DNA from: Patescibacteria group bacterium
Lineage (GTDB): Bacteria; Patescibacteriota; Patescibacteriia; 2-12-FULL-60-25
NCBI GenBank assembly: GCA_022703155.1
Contig: JAKLEH010000005.1
Coordinates: 1-39,694 of the forward strand
DNA: 39,694 bases
Direction: 5' to 3'
A model generated the notes under the pieces. It was not told where the DNA came from and searched no databases. It was given only the letters and a program-made list of their open reading frames with translations. Numbering within the stretch: the first letter of the stretch is position 1; each line of letters starts with the position of its first letter. The position numbers and the translations under genes were made by a program. Below, piece by piece: positions 31,895 to 38,766 of the stretch.

Positions 31895-31928
31895 AACAAA
31901 ACGGCGAGCCCACTCGCCGTTTAAAATA
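31895..31928 (+). terminator. terminator of the bactofilin gene
   Basis: ACGGCGAG-ccca-CTCGCCGT followed by TTAAAAT. A further aaacggcgag arm lies just after. Confidence 0.75.
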
Positions 31929-31937
31929 AACGGCGAG

Positions 31938-32037
31938 CGATTTGTAAGATTTAAAAATCATAAGATTCATAAGATTTTGGGCCCGGTCGTCAGTCAATCT
32001 TATGAATCTTACAAATCTTACAAATTTTATGAATGCA
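31938..32037. repeat. intergenic word repeat (cataagattc type) with inverted half
   Basis: taagatttaaaaatcataag and attcataagattttgg are followed by the inverse series aatcttatgaatcttacaaa. Confidence 0.8.
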
Positions 32038-32042
32038 AAAAG

Positions 32043-32858
32043 ATGAACCCCTCCTACGCTTTCATCTACGATGATTTTTTGACCGATCCGCGCTATGGCG
32101 ACGCGGTCGCGGCTTTGGAGACCCGCTTGGCGACTTTGGGGTTGTCCGGACAAATCGGCAGGCTGACGCTCTTCCGGAGCGCCAAAGAATTGGTGGAACA
32201 CCACGTGCACCAAGGCGCCAAAACCATCGTGCTCGTGGGCAACGACAATACGCTGAACAAGGTGATGTGGTTTTTGCCGGACCTGCCCGTGATTTTGGGC
32301 TACTTGCCCGTGGCCGAACCCACGGACATCGCCACGCTCTTGGGCATTCCGCCGGGTTTGCCGGCTTGCGACACCTTGGGCGCCCGCCTTATTGAAACCT
32401 TGGACATGGGTAAGCTTGGGGACCGGTATTTTTTGACCGAAGCCGTATTCGAGCGGACGCGGGCCAAGCTGGCCATGGACGACGCGTTCACCTTGTCGTT
32501 GCCGCGCGGCGGAGACATGGCGTTGCGCAACTTGGGCGGCGTTTCGCGCCTTGGCCAATCCATGGCCAACGCGCGCGACGGTTTGCTTGAGGCCGTGTTG
32601 GTGCCCAACCGCGAACAACCGTTATCAACGCGCATCCTAAAACGCCTGTCGCTCGGCGAGGACAACGAAACCCATGTGTTTTTCAAATCCGGCACCATCG
32701 CGTCCGATTCGCCCATCGAGGGGCATGCCGACCTGTTCGCGGTCAGCGGATTCGAGTTTAAGGTTTCGGTCGTACCCAATAAACTCCGCGTCATCATGGG
32801 TCGGGGGAGGAGGGTGGGGGTTCTCGGGAATAACCAAAACAACCCGAACCACCAATGA
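32043..32858 (+). CDS. DAGK-catalytic-domain-like protein (YegS/DgkB-like fold)
   Basis: The product is 271 aa. KTIVLVGNDNTLNKVM occupies the place of the GGDGTxNEV nucleotide loop, ILGYLPVAEPTDIATLLGIPPG that of the P-x-G-T-x-N-D-F/L-A-x-x-L-G-I motif, and LIETLDMGKLGDRYFLTEA that of the D-x-G-x-x-N-x-x-x-F strand. The family phosphorylates lipids such as diacylglycerol. Key residues are altered (GNDNT for GGDGT, PTD for GND), so activity is uncertain, but similar variants recur in CPR. The C-terminal ~18 residues are Gly/Asn/Arg-rich and may be non-native. ATG 32043, no SD, next to a word repeat. Confidence 0.75.
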   Translation: MNPSYAFIYDDFLTDPRYGDAVAALETRLATLGLSGQIGRLTLFRSAKELVEHHVHQGAKTIVLVGNDNTLNKVMWFLPDLPVILGYLPVAEPTDIATLLGIPPGLPACDTLGARLIETLDMGKLGDRYFLTEAVFERTRAKLAMDDAFTLSLPRGGDMALRNLGGVSRLGQSMANARDGLLEAVLVPNREQPLSTRILKRLSLGEDNETHVFFKSGTIASDSPIEGHADLFAVSGFEFKVSVVPNKLRVIMGRGRRVGVLGNNQNNPNHQ

Positions 32859-32873
32859 CCAAAAGGACAAACG

Positions 32874-32897
32874 AAAAACCGCCGAAGCGGTTTTTTG
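32874..32897 (+). terminator. terminator
   Basis: AAAAACCGC-cgaa-GCGGTTTTTT, between the DAGK-like gene and the convergent tRNA-Leu. It also works on the minus strand. Confidence 0.85.
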
Positions 32898-32899
32898 TC

Positions 32900-32986
32900 T
32901 GGTGCTCGGGAGAGGACTTGAACCTCCAAGGGATTGCTCCCGCTAGCACCTCAAGCTAGTGCGTATACCAGTTCCGCCACCCGAGC
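32900..32986 (-). tRNA. tRNA-Leu (anticodon GAG), CCA encoded
   Basis: An 87-nt class II tRNA on the minus strand: acceptor GCTCGGG/CCCGAGC, anticodon stem CTAGC/GCTAG with loop TTGAGGT (anticodon GAG), long variable arm CGGGAGCAATCCCTT, T-arm GGAGG-TTCAAGT-CCTCT, discriminator A and CCA. It reads CTC/CTT. Confidence 0.95.
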
Positions 32987-33001
32987 GTATTTTGCGCTGG
33001 A

Positions 33002-33030
33002 AGGATACCCAAACGCCGCATTTTCCGCAA
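33002..33030 (-). promoter_or_regulatory. tRNA-Leu promoter
   Basis: On the minus strand, TTGCGG (33030-33025), a 17-bp spacer and TATCCT (33007-33002). Confidence 0.65.
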
Positions 33031-33068
33031 GTGTCCAAAGCGGGGACGTGGGTCGGGGCATTTTGTGG

Positions 33069-33074
33069 TATAAT
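33069..33074 (+). promoter_or_regulatory. -10 box of the MBL-fold hydrolase gene
   Basis: TATAAT ends 10 bp before ATG 33085. No SD, so the leader is at most a few nt. Confidence 0.6.
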
Positions 33075-33084
33075 CAGCGCAGTT

Positions 33085-33918
33085 ATGCCATTGAAAGTCA
33101 TCGCGTTGGGCACGGGCGTGTGCGCCAATTGCATTTCCGCGCCCGGACCGCGTCGCCAACCGCCGGGTTTCTTGGTGGATTGCGACGGAAACCTGTTGTT
33201 GCTCGACGCCAGCGAAGGCATCCGCTTCCGTATCGAAGACGCGGGTTACGATTACGGCGCGTTGAAACATGTGGCCATAACGCATTCGCACCCGGACCAT
33301 GCCGCCTTGCCGCAAATCATCCAAGCTAAACTGTGCCGCGTGTTGTGGGGCAGGCCCGTGGACGGCATGAACGAGTTTAAGATTTACATGCACGAAGCCT
33401 TGGTGGAAAAATTCAGCGAAGTTTGGGCTTGGCACCATCCGGAAGGCGACGTGGTCTACAAGGACAGGCTCAATTGGTCGTGCATGCCCATGCGCACGGG
33501 CGTGGAAACCGAGCCGTTCGCCGGCCTTAAACTCAAACCGTTCGGCGTGTACCACGGGTTTGGCCAGCATCCGTCATTGGGTTTTAGGCTGGAGACCGCA
33601 CAAGGCACCGTCGTGTATACGGGAGACGCCGGTTTGACCGACTCGCTTTTCGAGGCCGTGGCCAATGCGGATTTGTTGATTTCCGACGCCAGTTCGCGCG
33701 TGGGCCAGGATTCGACGGCGGGCTATGGGCACATGTCGCCAAAGCAGTGCGGGGAAATCGCGCTCCGCGGCAACGTCAAAGAATTGTGGATGACGCACTA
33801 CACGGGTTTGGATACGCCAGCGGCCATGGAAGAGGCGGTGCGCGCCACGGGTTTTGCGGGCGTGGTCAAAGCGGCGACCGACGGGTTGGTTTGGAACGGC
33901 GCATCGAAGAGGGTATAA
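33085..33918 (+). CDS. metallo-beta-lactamase-fold hydrolase, RNase Z-like
   Basis: The product is 277 aa. It opens with the RNase Z-like strand-loop LGTGVCANCISAPGPRRQPPGFLVD and carries the zinc motif THSHPDH (His67, His69, Asp71, His72), a later VVYTGDAG with the bridging Asp, LLISDASS and ELWMTHYTG with a late His. This order fits the RNase Z/ElaC/PhnP branch. It lacks the extended exosite arm characteristic of classical RNase Z, so it could be a phosphodiesterase such as PhnP rather than tRNA 3' endonuclease. All three tRNAs here encode CCA, so RNase Z would not be essential for them. It begins ATGCC, nearly leaderless. Confidence 0.8.
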   Translation: MPLKVIALGTGVCANCISAPGPRRQPPGFLVDCDGNLLLLDASEGIRFRIEDAGYDYGALKHVAITHSHPDHAALPQIIQAKLCRVLWGRPVDGMNEFKIYMHEALVEKFSEVWAWHHPEGDVVYKDRLNWSCMPMRTGVETEPFAGLKLKPFGVYHGFGQHPSLGFRLETAQGTVVYTGDAGLTDSLFEAVANADLLISDASSRVGQDSTAGYGHMSPKQCGEIALRGNVKELWMTHYTGLDTPAAMEEAVRATGFAGVVKAATDGLVWNGASKRV

Positions 33919-34018
33919 TGTTCATAAAGTTATTAATGTTCATAAAGTTTTGATATTTATTTTTTTGAAACAAATACTTTACGGACATTAAGAACTTTTT
34001 AAACTTTATAAACAACAA
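33919..34018. repeat. intergenic word repeat (ttcataaagtt type)
   Basis: gttcataaagttattaatgt, ttcataaagttttg and the inverse ttaagaactttttaaactt. TATAAA at 34007-34012 may serve as -10 box for the next gene. Confidence 0.7.
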
Positions 34019-34021
34019 AAT

Positions 34022-34309
34022 ATGTTTCTACGCATCCTGATCGGTTCCATTTTGGTCGTGCTGGGCGCAGCCGTGGTCATCCGCACCAACGTGGTCTTGG
34101 ATTTTTTCGGGTCCATGGACTTTGCGGACAAGTATTTGGGCGGCGGCGGTTCGCGGCTCATGTACAAACTCATCGGCATCGCGGTCTGTTTTATCGGTTT
34201 CATGTACGCGACCAATTTATGGACCGCGTTTTTGCAGGCCACACTCGGTTCGTTGTTCCCGCAGCCCCAATCCAACAGACCGGCTGTGGTTGAAGAGGTC
34301 GTGGAATAG
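34022..34309 (+). CDS. small membrane protein, two transmembrane helices
   Basis: The product is 95 aa. Hydrophobic helices at about 2-20 (LRILIGSILVVLGAAVVI) and about 46-64 (YKLIGIAVCFIGFMYATNL) are joined by a loop containing GGGGSR, with a short polar tail. No family name is known to me, although two-helix proteins of this form are common in CPR. ATG 34022 has no SD and TATAAA ends 9 bp upstream. It lies 12 bp before the methyltransferase gene. Confidence 0.7.
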   Translation: MFLRILIGSILVVLGAAVVIRTNVVLDFFGSMDFADKYLGGGGSRLMYKLIGIAVCFIGFMYATNLWTAFLQATLGSLFPQPQSNRPAVVEEVVE

Positions 34310-34321
34310 ACTGACCGCATT

Positions 34322-34903
34322 ATGCCAAACCTGATTTTGCGCACCGGTACCGAATTGATCAACCCATTTAAATTATTGGAGCGCGTCGGCATTTGCAAAG
34401 GCTGGCACGTGGCGGATTTAGGTTGCGGGGCCACGGGACATTTCGTATTGCCGGCCGCGCAAATGGTGGGCGGCGAAGGCAAGGTTTACGCCGTGGACAT
34501 CCAGCGCGACGTGTTGGAACACGTTGACCGCTTGGCCAAACGCGAACAGTTCTTCAATATCCACACGGTTTGGGCCGACATCGACGTGTATGGGGCCACG
34601 CGCATCGAACCCGGGACTTTGGATTTGTGCTTGCTCATCAACAACCTCTACCTGTCGTCCAACCGACCGGCGCTCATCCGCGAAATGGCGCGGTTGACCA
34701 AGCCCGGGGGACGCATTTTGGTCGTCGAATGGAAAACCGTGGCCACGCCCATCGGACCCTCGCAAGACCATCGTTTGACGCCCGAACAAAGCCGCAACAT
34801 CTGCCACAGCCCGTTCATGGAATACCTGGACGAAATCGACGTGGGCCATTCGCATTACGGTTTGCTGTACGAACGGACCGAGGTGGAGGTGGAGGCGGAT
34901 TAG
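34322..34903 (+). CDS. class I SAM-dependent methyltransferase
   Basis: The product is 193 aa. Motif I VADLGCGATGHF (30-41), the acidic ribose ligand in VYAVDIQ, motif IV-like LDLCLLINNLYLSS, and the post-motif LTKPGGRILVVEWK are the Rossmann methyltransferase blocks, most like small-molecule/UbiE-type enzymes. No N-terminal substrate domain is present and the substrate is unknown. It begins ATGCC without SD; TAGACT 9 bp upstream is a possible -10 box inside the end of the previous gene. Confidence 0.88.
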   Translation: MPNLILRTGTELINPFKLLERVGICKGWHVADLGCGATGHFVLPAAQMVGGEGKVYAVDIQRDVLEHVDRLAKREQFFNIHTVWADIDVYGATRIEPGTLDLCLLINNLYLSSNRPALIREMARLTKPGGRILVVEWKTVATPIGPSQDHRLTPEQSRNICHSPFMEYLDEIDVGHSHYGLLYERTEVEVEAD

Positions 34904-34952
34904 TCATAAGTCGAAAGTCGACCGTCAAATTCCGACCTCCGACCGTCGGCAA
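34904..34952. repeat. intergenic word repeat (gaaagtcgac/ccgacctcc type)
   Basis: cataagtcgaaagtcgaccg followed by ttccgacctccgaccgtcgg. A TTGACA at 34968-34973 downstream lacks a good -10 partner. Confidence 0.65.
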
Positions 34953-35015
34953 TCTACTAGACACCCTTGACATTCCCTTGATTAGGTTTCGTAAATCCAG
35001 CAAGATTTGCCGCAT

Positions 35016-35420
35016 ATGAATCTCTTGAGTCTGTCTTATTGGTTCGGCTTGCAGCCGCCGTCGTTCGTATCCTGGGCCAACACGTTTTTGATCGTGGTCT
35101 TCGTAGCCATGTCCGTGATGGGCATCGGCACCAAAGTGTATGGAGTCAAAAGCGGTCTGGACAAGCTGATGAAACGGGCCGTGGACAGGGTTGGCACGTT
35201 GCTTTTGACCATGGGATTGGCTGGTTTGTTTTGGTGGGGCGTGTCTTACGAAAGGGTGCCGCTGCTCAGCATGCGTTTTTGGGCGGTGGTGGGTTTGGTT
35301 TTGGCCGGCATTTGGATCTGGAGCATCGCCAAATACGTAAGGGTGGAAATTCCGGCCAAGCGTGCGCTGGCCAAAGAACGCGAACAGTACGAGAAGTGGC
35401 TGCCCAAGCCCAAGAAATAA
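35016..35420 (+). CDS. membrane protein, three transmembrane helices, unknown function
   Basis: The product is 134 aa. Hydrophobic segments at about 15-35 (SWANTFLIVVFVAMSVMGIG), 57-76 (VGTLLLTMGLAGLFWWGVS) and 85-105 (FWAVVGLVLAGIWIWSIAKY) are followed by a basic cytoplasmic tail (AKEREQYEKWLPKPKK). No family is recognised. ATG 35016 is preferred over TTG 35007, which has no SD either. AAGATT 8 bp upstream is a weak -10 candidate. Confidence 0.7.
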   Translation: MNLLSLSYWFGLQPPSFVSWANTFLIVVFVAMSVMGIGTKVYGVKSGLDKLMKRAVDRVGTLLLTMGLAGLFWWGVSYERVPLLSMRFWAVVGLVLAGIWIWSIAKYVRVEIPAKRALAKEREQYEKWLPKPKK

Positions 35421-35478
35421 GGGATGAAGTCGGACGTCGGAAGCCGGTAAGCAGGAAGTCGGAGTCCGGTCGAAGAAA
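35421..35478. repeat. intergenic word repeat (gaagtcgg type)
   Basis: gaagtcggacgtcggaagcc, ggtaagcaggaagtcggagt and ccggtcgaag in succession. Confidence 0.7.
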
Positions 35479-35479
35479 T

Positions 35480-35833
35480 ATGAATTCTAATCAGGATTTT
35501 GGTCGGCGCGGCGAGGATATGGCCGCGTCTTTTTTTATCCAACAAAAATACCAAATCGTGGAACGCAATTGGCGCTGCCGGTTTGGCGAAATCGACCTGA
35601 TCGTGAAACGGGACGGCGAATGGCGTTTTGTGGAAGTCAAAACGCGTTCGGGCGCGGCCTTTGGGCATCCCGAAGAGGCGGTCACGCCTGCCAAGCGCGA
35701 ACATATGTATCGCGCCATCGAAATTTACGCGCAGGCCAGGGGCATTAGGCCGGCCCAAATCCATGCGGACGTCTTAGCCATCGTTTTGAACGCCAAGGAG
35801 TTCGATGTGCGTTGGATTAAGGATGCGGGTTGA
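35480..35833 (+). CDS. UPF0102/YraN-family endonuclease-like protein
   Basis: The product is 117 aa. The family pattern is complete: GRRGEDMAASFF, VERNWRCRFGEIDLI, WRFVEVKTRSG with the restriction-endonuclease-like E-x-K, and AFGHPEEAVTPAKREHM. YraN proteins have a PD-(D/E)XK fold and are thought to act in DNA metabolism; the physiological role is unsettled. ATG 35480 lies right after a word repeat, with no SD. The stop overlaps TTGACT, the possible -35 of the downstream candidate RNA. Confidence 0.92.
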   Translation: MNSNQDFGRRGEDMAASFFIQQKYQIVERNWRCRFGEIDLIVKRDGEWRFVEVKTRSGAAFGHPEEAVTPAKREHMYRAIEIYAQARGIRPAQIHADVLAIVLNAKEFDVRWIKDAG

Positions 35834-35864
35834 CTTTTTTCGTAAGAAGAGGCATGTTTTAATT

Positions 35865-36077
35865 GAAGGAGGCGCAAAATGTGGAGCTGACGGTTTAGCC
35901 GGCAAATCCGGCATAAGTTCCATATTGCACGACAAACGTCGTGAGTCCGAAGAATCCGCGCACCCTTCGTAGCTTCGGCTACGCCGTCAAATCCCGTAGG
36001 GCGCTTAGGCGCCACCCCAAGCCGGTAACCAATCCGGTTTGCCTCCAGGCCCCGCTCGCTCGGGGCCGTTCTAATTT
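35865..36077 (+). ncRNA. candidate structured RNA of about 200 nt with terminator
   Basis: TTGACT (35830-35835) plus a 17-bp spacer and weak CATGTT predicts a start near 35865. The segment then folds locally. Closing stem GGAGG-cg-CAAA (35868-35878) pairs with TTTGCCTCC (36038-36046). Inside are GGAGCT/AGTTCC (35883-35888/35916-35921) enclosing GCCGG/CCGGC; CACGAC-aaac-GTCGTG; CGTAGC-ttcg-GCTACG; GGCGC-ttag-GCGCC; and GCCGG/CCGGT. GACGG (35889-35893) is complementary to CCGTC (35984-35988), a possible pseudoknot. I find no RNase P, tmRNA, SRP or known riboswitch motif. A perfect SD with ATG-TGG-AGC-TGA (35879-35890) overlaps the 5' part. Confidence 0.5.
36048..36077 (+). terminator. terminator of the candidate RNA
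   Basis: GGCCCCG-ctcgct-CGGGGCC followed by GTTCTAATTT. Confidence 0.65.
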
Positions 36078-37174
36078 CAATGGATGAACATGGCGTCGCC
36101 GAACGAGAAGAAGCGATAACCGTCGGCGATCGCTTGGCCGTAAGCGTCCAGCATGAATTTTCGTCCCGCGTCCGGTTCCTGCATTTTGGTCTGCGCGAAA
36201 GCGGACACGAGCACGAGCAACGTGGATTCCGGCAAATGGAAGTTGGTGATGAGCGCGTCGATTTTTTTAAAGGCAAAGCCGGGCGTGATGAAGATTTTGG
36301 TAAAGCCGTGTTGCGTATCTGACTCCAAGGCGCGGACCGTGGTCGTGCCCACGGCGATGACACGGCCGCCTTGTTTTTTCGTCCGTTTGATCGCGGCCAT
36401 GGTCTCGTTGGGCACATCGATCCATTCCTCATGCATCACATGGTCCTCCACGTTTTCGGTTTTCATGGGCCGGAAAGTCCCGAGCCCCACATGCAGCGTC
36501 ACGGTCGCGAATTCGATGCCTTTGGCCTTTAGCTTTTCGATCAATTCGGGCGTAAAGTGGAATCCCGCGGTGGGCGCCGCAGCCGAACCGACGCGCGACG
36601 CATAAACCGTTTGGTAGTCTTCGGGGTCCGTGGGCGCGCGTTCGACGTACGGGGGCGTCGGCACCTCGCCGTGCGCATCGGTGAAAGAGAATACTTCATC
36701 GACCGTCAGGCCGAATGAAAGTTTGACGGTTCCGTCGTCCATTTTTTCCGCGACGGTCGCCGAGACGTCGGACGTGAAGTCGAGCGTGTCGCCAACGGCA
36801 AGTTTGCGACCGGGTTTGGCCAAAGCGATCCAAACGTCGCCCTCGGGCCGAAGGAGAAAGATTTCAAAGGTTGTTTTTTCGTCATGCCGAACTGGGTTCG
36901 GCATCTCTGGTTGATTTGCTTGAGATCCTGAAACAAGTTCAGGATGACGGATCGTGGTTTTTATAGAATGTAATCTCGCCCTAAACACCTTGCTGTCGTT
37001 GGCCACGAGCAAATCGCCGGGTCGGAGGAAGTCGGGCAACTCGAAAAAGCGCGCCTCTTGGATGCGGCGGGTGGCCGGTTCCAACACCATGAGCCGCGAG
37101 CTGTCGCGCGGCTTGGCCGGCGCTTGGGCGATGCGCTCCGGCGGCAATTCGTACCAAAAATCCTTGGTTAACAT
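36077..37174 (-). CDS. queA: S-adenosylmethionine:tRNA ribosyltransferase-isomerase
   Basis: QueA transfers the ribosyl part of SAM to preQ1 in tRNA, giving epoxyqueuosine. The 365-aa protein shows FWYELPPERIAQ, PGDLLVANDSKVFRARL, TAGFHFTPELI, TLHVGLGTFRPM, HEEWIDVP, GRVIAVGTTTVRALES and ITNFHLPESTLLVLVSAF. Residues about 76-99, between ARL and FEIFLLRPE, are encoded by a 70-bp palindromic repeat element (reading RHPELVSGS and MPNPVRHDE), an in-frame insertion of about 24 residues relative to ordinary QueA. Core motifs are intact, so function is probably kept. The start ATG 37174 fits the family N-terminus. No other queuosine genes are in the window, so preQ1 may be scavenged. Confidence 0.95.
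   Translation of the reverse strand: MLTKDFWYELPPERIAQAPAKPRDSSRLMVLEPATRRIQEARFFELPDFLRPGDLLVANDSKVFRARLHSIKTTIRHPELVSGSQANQPEMPNPVRHDEKTTFEIFLLRPEGDVWIALAKPGRKLAVGDTLDFTSDVSATVAEKMDDGTVKLSFGLTVDEVFSFTDAHGEVPTPPYVERAPTDPEDYQTVYASRVGSAAAPTAGFHFTPELIEKLKAKGIEFATVTLHVGLGTFRPMKTENVEDHVMHEEWIDVPNETMAAIKRTKKQGGRVIAVGTTTVRALESDTQHGFTKIFITPGFAFKKIDALITNFHLPESTLLVLVSAFAQTKMQEPDAGRKFMLDAYGQAIADGYRFFSFGDAMFIH
36881..36950. repeat. 70-bp palindromic element inside queA, in frame
   Basis: It runs from cgtcatgccgaactgggttc to aacaagttcaggatgacg, the same length and plan as 21296-21365. The queA frame stays open through it. Confidence 0.85.
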
Positions 37175-37176
37175 GG

Positions 37177-37223
37177 GCCGTAACGTACCACGTACTTCGT
37201 ACAACGTACAACGTACCGCCGGG
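37177..37223. repeat. intergenic word repeat (acgtac type)
   Basis: gtaacgtaccacgtacttcg followed by tacaacgtacaacgtacc, between the divergent queA and rpmE. Confidence 0.7.
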
Positions 37224-37264
37224 AGGCCGTGGCTCTTGCCAATCCGGGCGGCTTTTGCTAACGT

Positions 37265-37582
37265 ATGCCCGTTATGAAAGCGGATATCCATCCCCAATAT
37301 TACCCGGACGCCAAAATCGTTTGCGCTTGCGGCAACGAGGTGACCGTGGGTTCAACCGTGAAAACCATTCACGTTGAATTGTGTGCCAAGTGCCATCCGT
37401 TCTATACGGGTACGCAAAAACTGGTCGACACCGAACGCCGCGTGGAAAAATTCAAGGAAAAGGCGGTCAAGAAGGCGGCCAAGACCAATGTCGGAGGCAA
37501 GAAGGCCAAAACGGCCAAGCGCGCCGCGGCCAAAGCCGAGAAACGCGCGGCCAAGCAACCCACCCAGTTGGTGGAAGCTTAG
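37265..37582 (+). CDS. rpmE: 50S ribosomal protein L31
   Basis: The product is 105 aa. The core MKADIHPQYYPDAKIVCACGNEVTVGST, then HVELCAKCHPFYTGTQKLVDTERRVEKF, is a typical zinc-binding (C+) L31 with Cys20, Cys22, Cys40 and Cys43. About 40 residues of Lys/Ala-rich tail extend past the usual ~70-aa length, as in several CPR and actinobacterial L31s. The start may be ATG 37265 (ATGCC class) or ATG 37274, which gives the canonical MKADIHP. No SD at either. It is divergent from queA and upstream of prfA, a common L31-RF1 neighbourhood in bacteria. Confidence 0.95.
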   Translation: MPVMKADIHPQYYPDAKIVCACGNEVTVGSTVKTIHVELCAKCHPFYTGTQKLVDTERRVEKFKEKAVKKAAKTNVGGKKAKTAKRAAAKAEKRAAKQPTQLVEA

Positions 37583-37682
37583 ATTTGAAGTTTTTAGAAG
37601 GTCGGAAAGTCGGAAGTTTTTTTCTGGATGTCGGATGCCCAATTCCGACAACCGAAATTTGACCTCCGACCTCCGACCTTCG
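37583..37682. repeat. intergenic word repeats (gtcggaag and cctccgac types)
   Basis: gaaggtcggaaagtcggaag is followed by the inverse gacctccgacctccgacctt, able to form a long hairpin between rpmE and prfA. Confidence 0.75.
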
Positions 37683-37689
37683 TTTTTAT

Positions 37690-38757
37690 ATGCCAAATTT
37701 GAACGAACAATACACCGCGGCGCAAGACAAGCTCGCCGAGCTTGAGGCGCTGATCGGCAACCCCGAGACTTTGGCCCGGCCCGAAAAGGTGCGGGAGGTT
37801 TCGCGCGCTTACGCCGAACAAAAGCGCACGGTCGAGACGGGCAGGGTTTGGGCCGACGCCGAACGCGCGGTCAAAGACGCGGAGGAAGCGGCCGGTTCCG
37901 ACGACCCGGAGCTCAAATCTTACGCCGAGGCCGAATTGCCCCATTTAAAAAATAGTCTGGATCGAGCGTGCGAAGCTTTTGAAGTGGCTTTGGTGCCTCC
38001 GGGGCCGCACGACCATGCCAACGCCATCATCGAAATCCGCGCGGGCGTGGGCGGCGAAGAGGCGGCCATATTCGCCGGCGATTTGTTGCGCATGGTCACG
38101 CGTTTCGCCGAACGCCACGGTTGGAAGGTGGTTTTGGCCTCGGATTCGCGCGCCGAGCAAGGCGGGTTTAAAGAAGTGATATTCACGGTCCTGGGCGAAG
38201 GCGCTTACGGCCTGTTAAAGACCGAGATGGGCGTGCACCGTGTGCAACGCGTGCCGGTCACGGAAAAACAGGGCCGCATCCACACCTCCACGGCCACCAT
38301 GGCCGTGTTGCCCGAACTCGAAGAGACGCAATTCGACATCGACCCCAAGGATTTGCGCATCGACACTTTTTGCGCCGGCGGCAAGGGCGGCCAATCGGTC
38401 AATACCACCTATTCGGCCGTGCGCATCACGCACGTGCCTACGGGCACGGCGGTCAATTGCCAGGACGAACGTTCCCAACAACAGAACCGCGAACGCGCCA
38501 TGCAGATCCTGCGCGCCCGGTTGTGGGAATTGGAGGAACAGAAGCGTCGCGCGAGTTTGGACGCGGAGCGCCGCTCGCAAATCGGTTCGGGAGACCGCTC
38601 GGAAAAGATCCGTACCTACAACTATCCGCAGGACCGCGTGACCGACCACCGCATCAAAAAATCCTGGCACAACATACCGCGCATCATGGACGGGGAATTG
38701 GACGACCTGATTGCTTCGGTCAAAAGTGGTAAGATGGGGAATGAGGAAGAGGAATAA
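37690..38757 (+). CDS. prfA: peptide chain release factor 1
   Basis: It terminates translation at UAA/UAG. The 355-aa protein has the catalytic GGQ at 233-235 ([10 protein letters not shown]) and the PxT codon-recognition tripeptide (PVT, 189-191, within [15 protein letters not shown]), which marks RF1 rather than RF2 (SPF). [18 protein letters not shown] and EDRSQQQN-type blocks are as expected. UGA is used as a stop in several genes here (tsaC, the 403-aa gene), so an RF2 must be encoded elsewhere. It begins ATGCC without SD after a word-repeat spacer. Confidence 0.97.
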   Translation: MPNLNEQYTAAQDKLAELEALIGNPETLARPEKVREVSRAYAEQKRTVETGRVWADAERAVKDAEEAAGSDDPELKSYAEAELPHLKNSLDRACEAFEVALVPPGPHDHANAIIEIRAGVGGEEAAIFAGDLLRMVTRFAERHGWKVVLASDSRAEQGGFKEVIFTVLGEGAYGLLKTEMGVHRVQRVPVTEKQGRIHTSTATMAVLPELEETQFDIDPKDLRIDTFCAGGKGGQSVNTTYSAVRITHVPTGTAVNCQDERSQQQNRERAMQILRARLWELEEQKRRASLDAERRSQIGSGDRSEKIRTYNYPQDRVTDHRIKKSWHNIPRIMDGELDDLIASVKSGKMGNEEEE

Positions 38758-38766
38758 ACGCAAGAC

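Noticed and set aside
31347-32042. Long in-frame extension upstream of the DAGK-like protein
   Set aside because: It runs through the bactofilin gene in another frame, a terminator and a word repeat; only the part from ATG 32043 is protein-like.
35865-36077. RNase P RNA, tmRNA or a known riboswitch
   Set aside because: GAGCTGACGG recalls the RNase P 5' end, but the P4 motif GAGGAAAGTCC and its partner are missing, and no tRNA-like 3' end is present.
15519-37682. Word-repeat spacers as CRISPR arrays
   Set aside because: Unit lengths vary, there are no unique spacers of constant size, and no cas genes are present.
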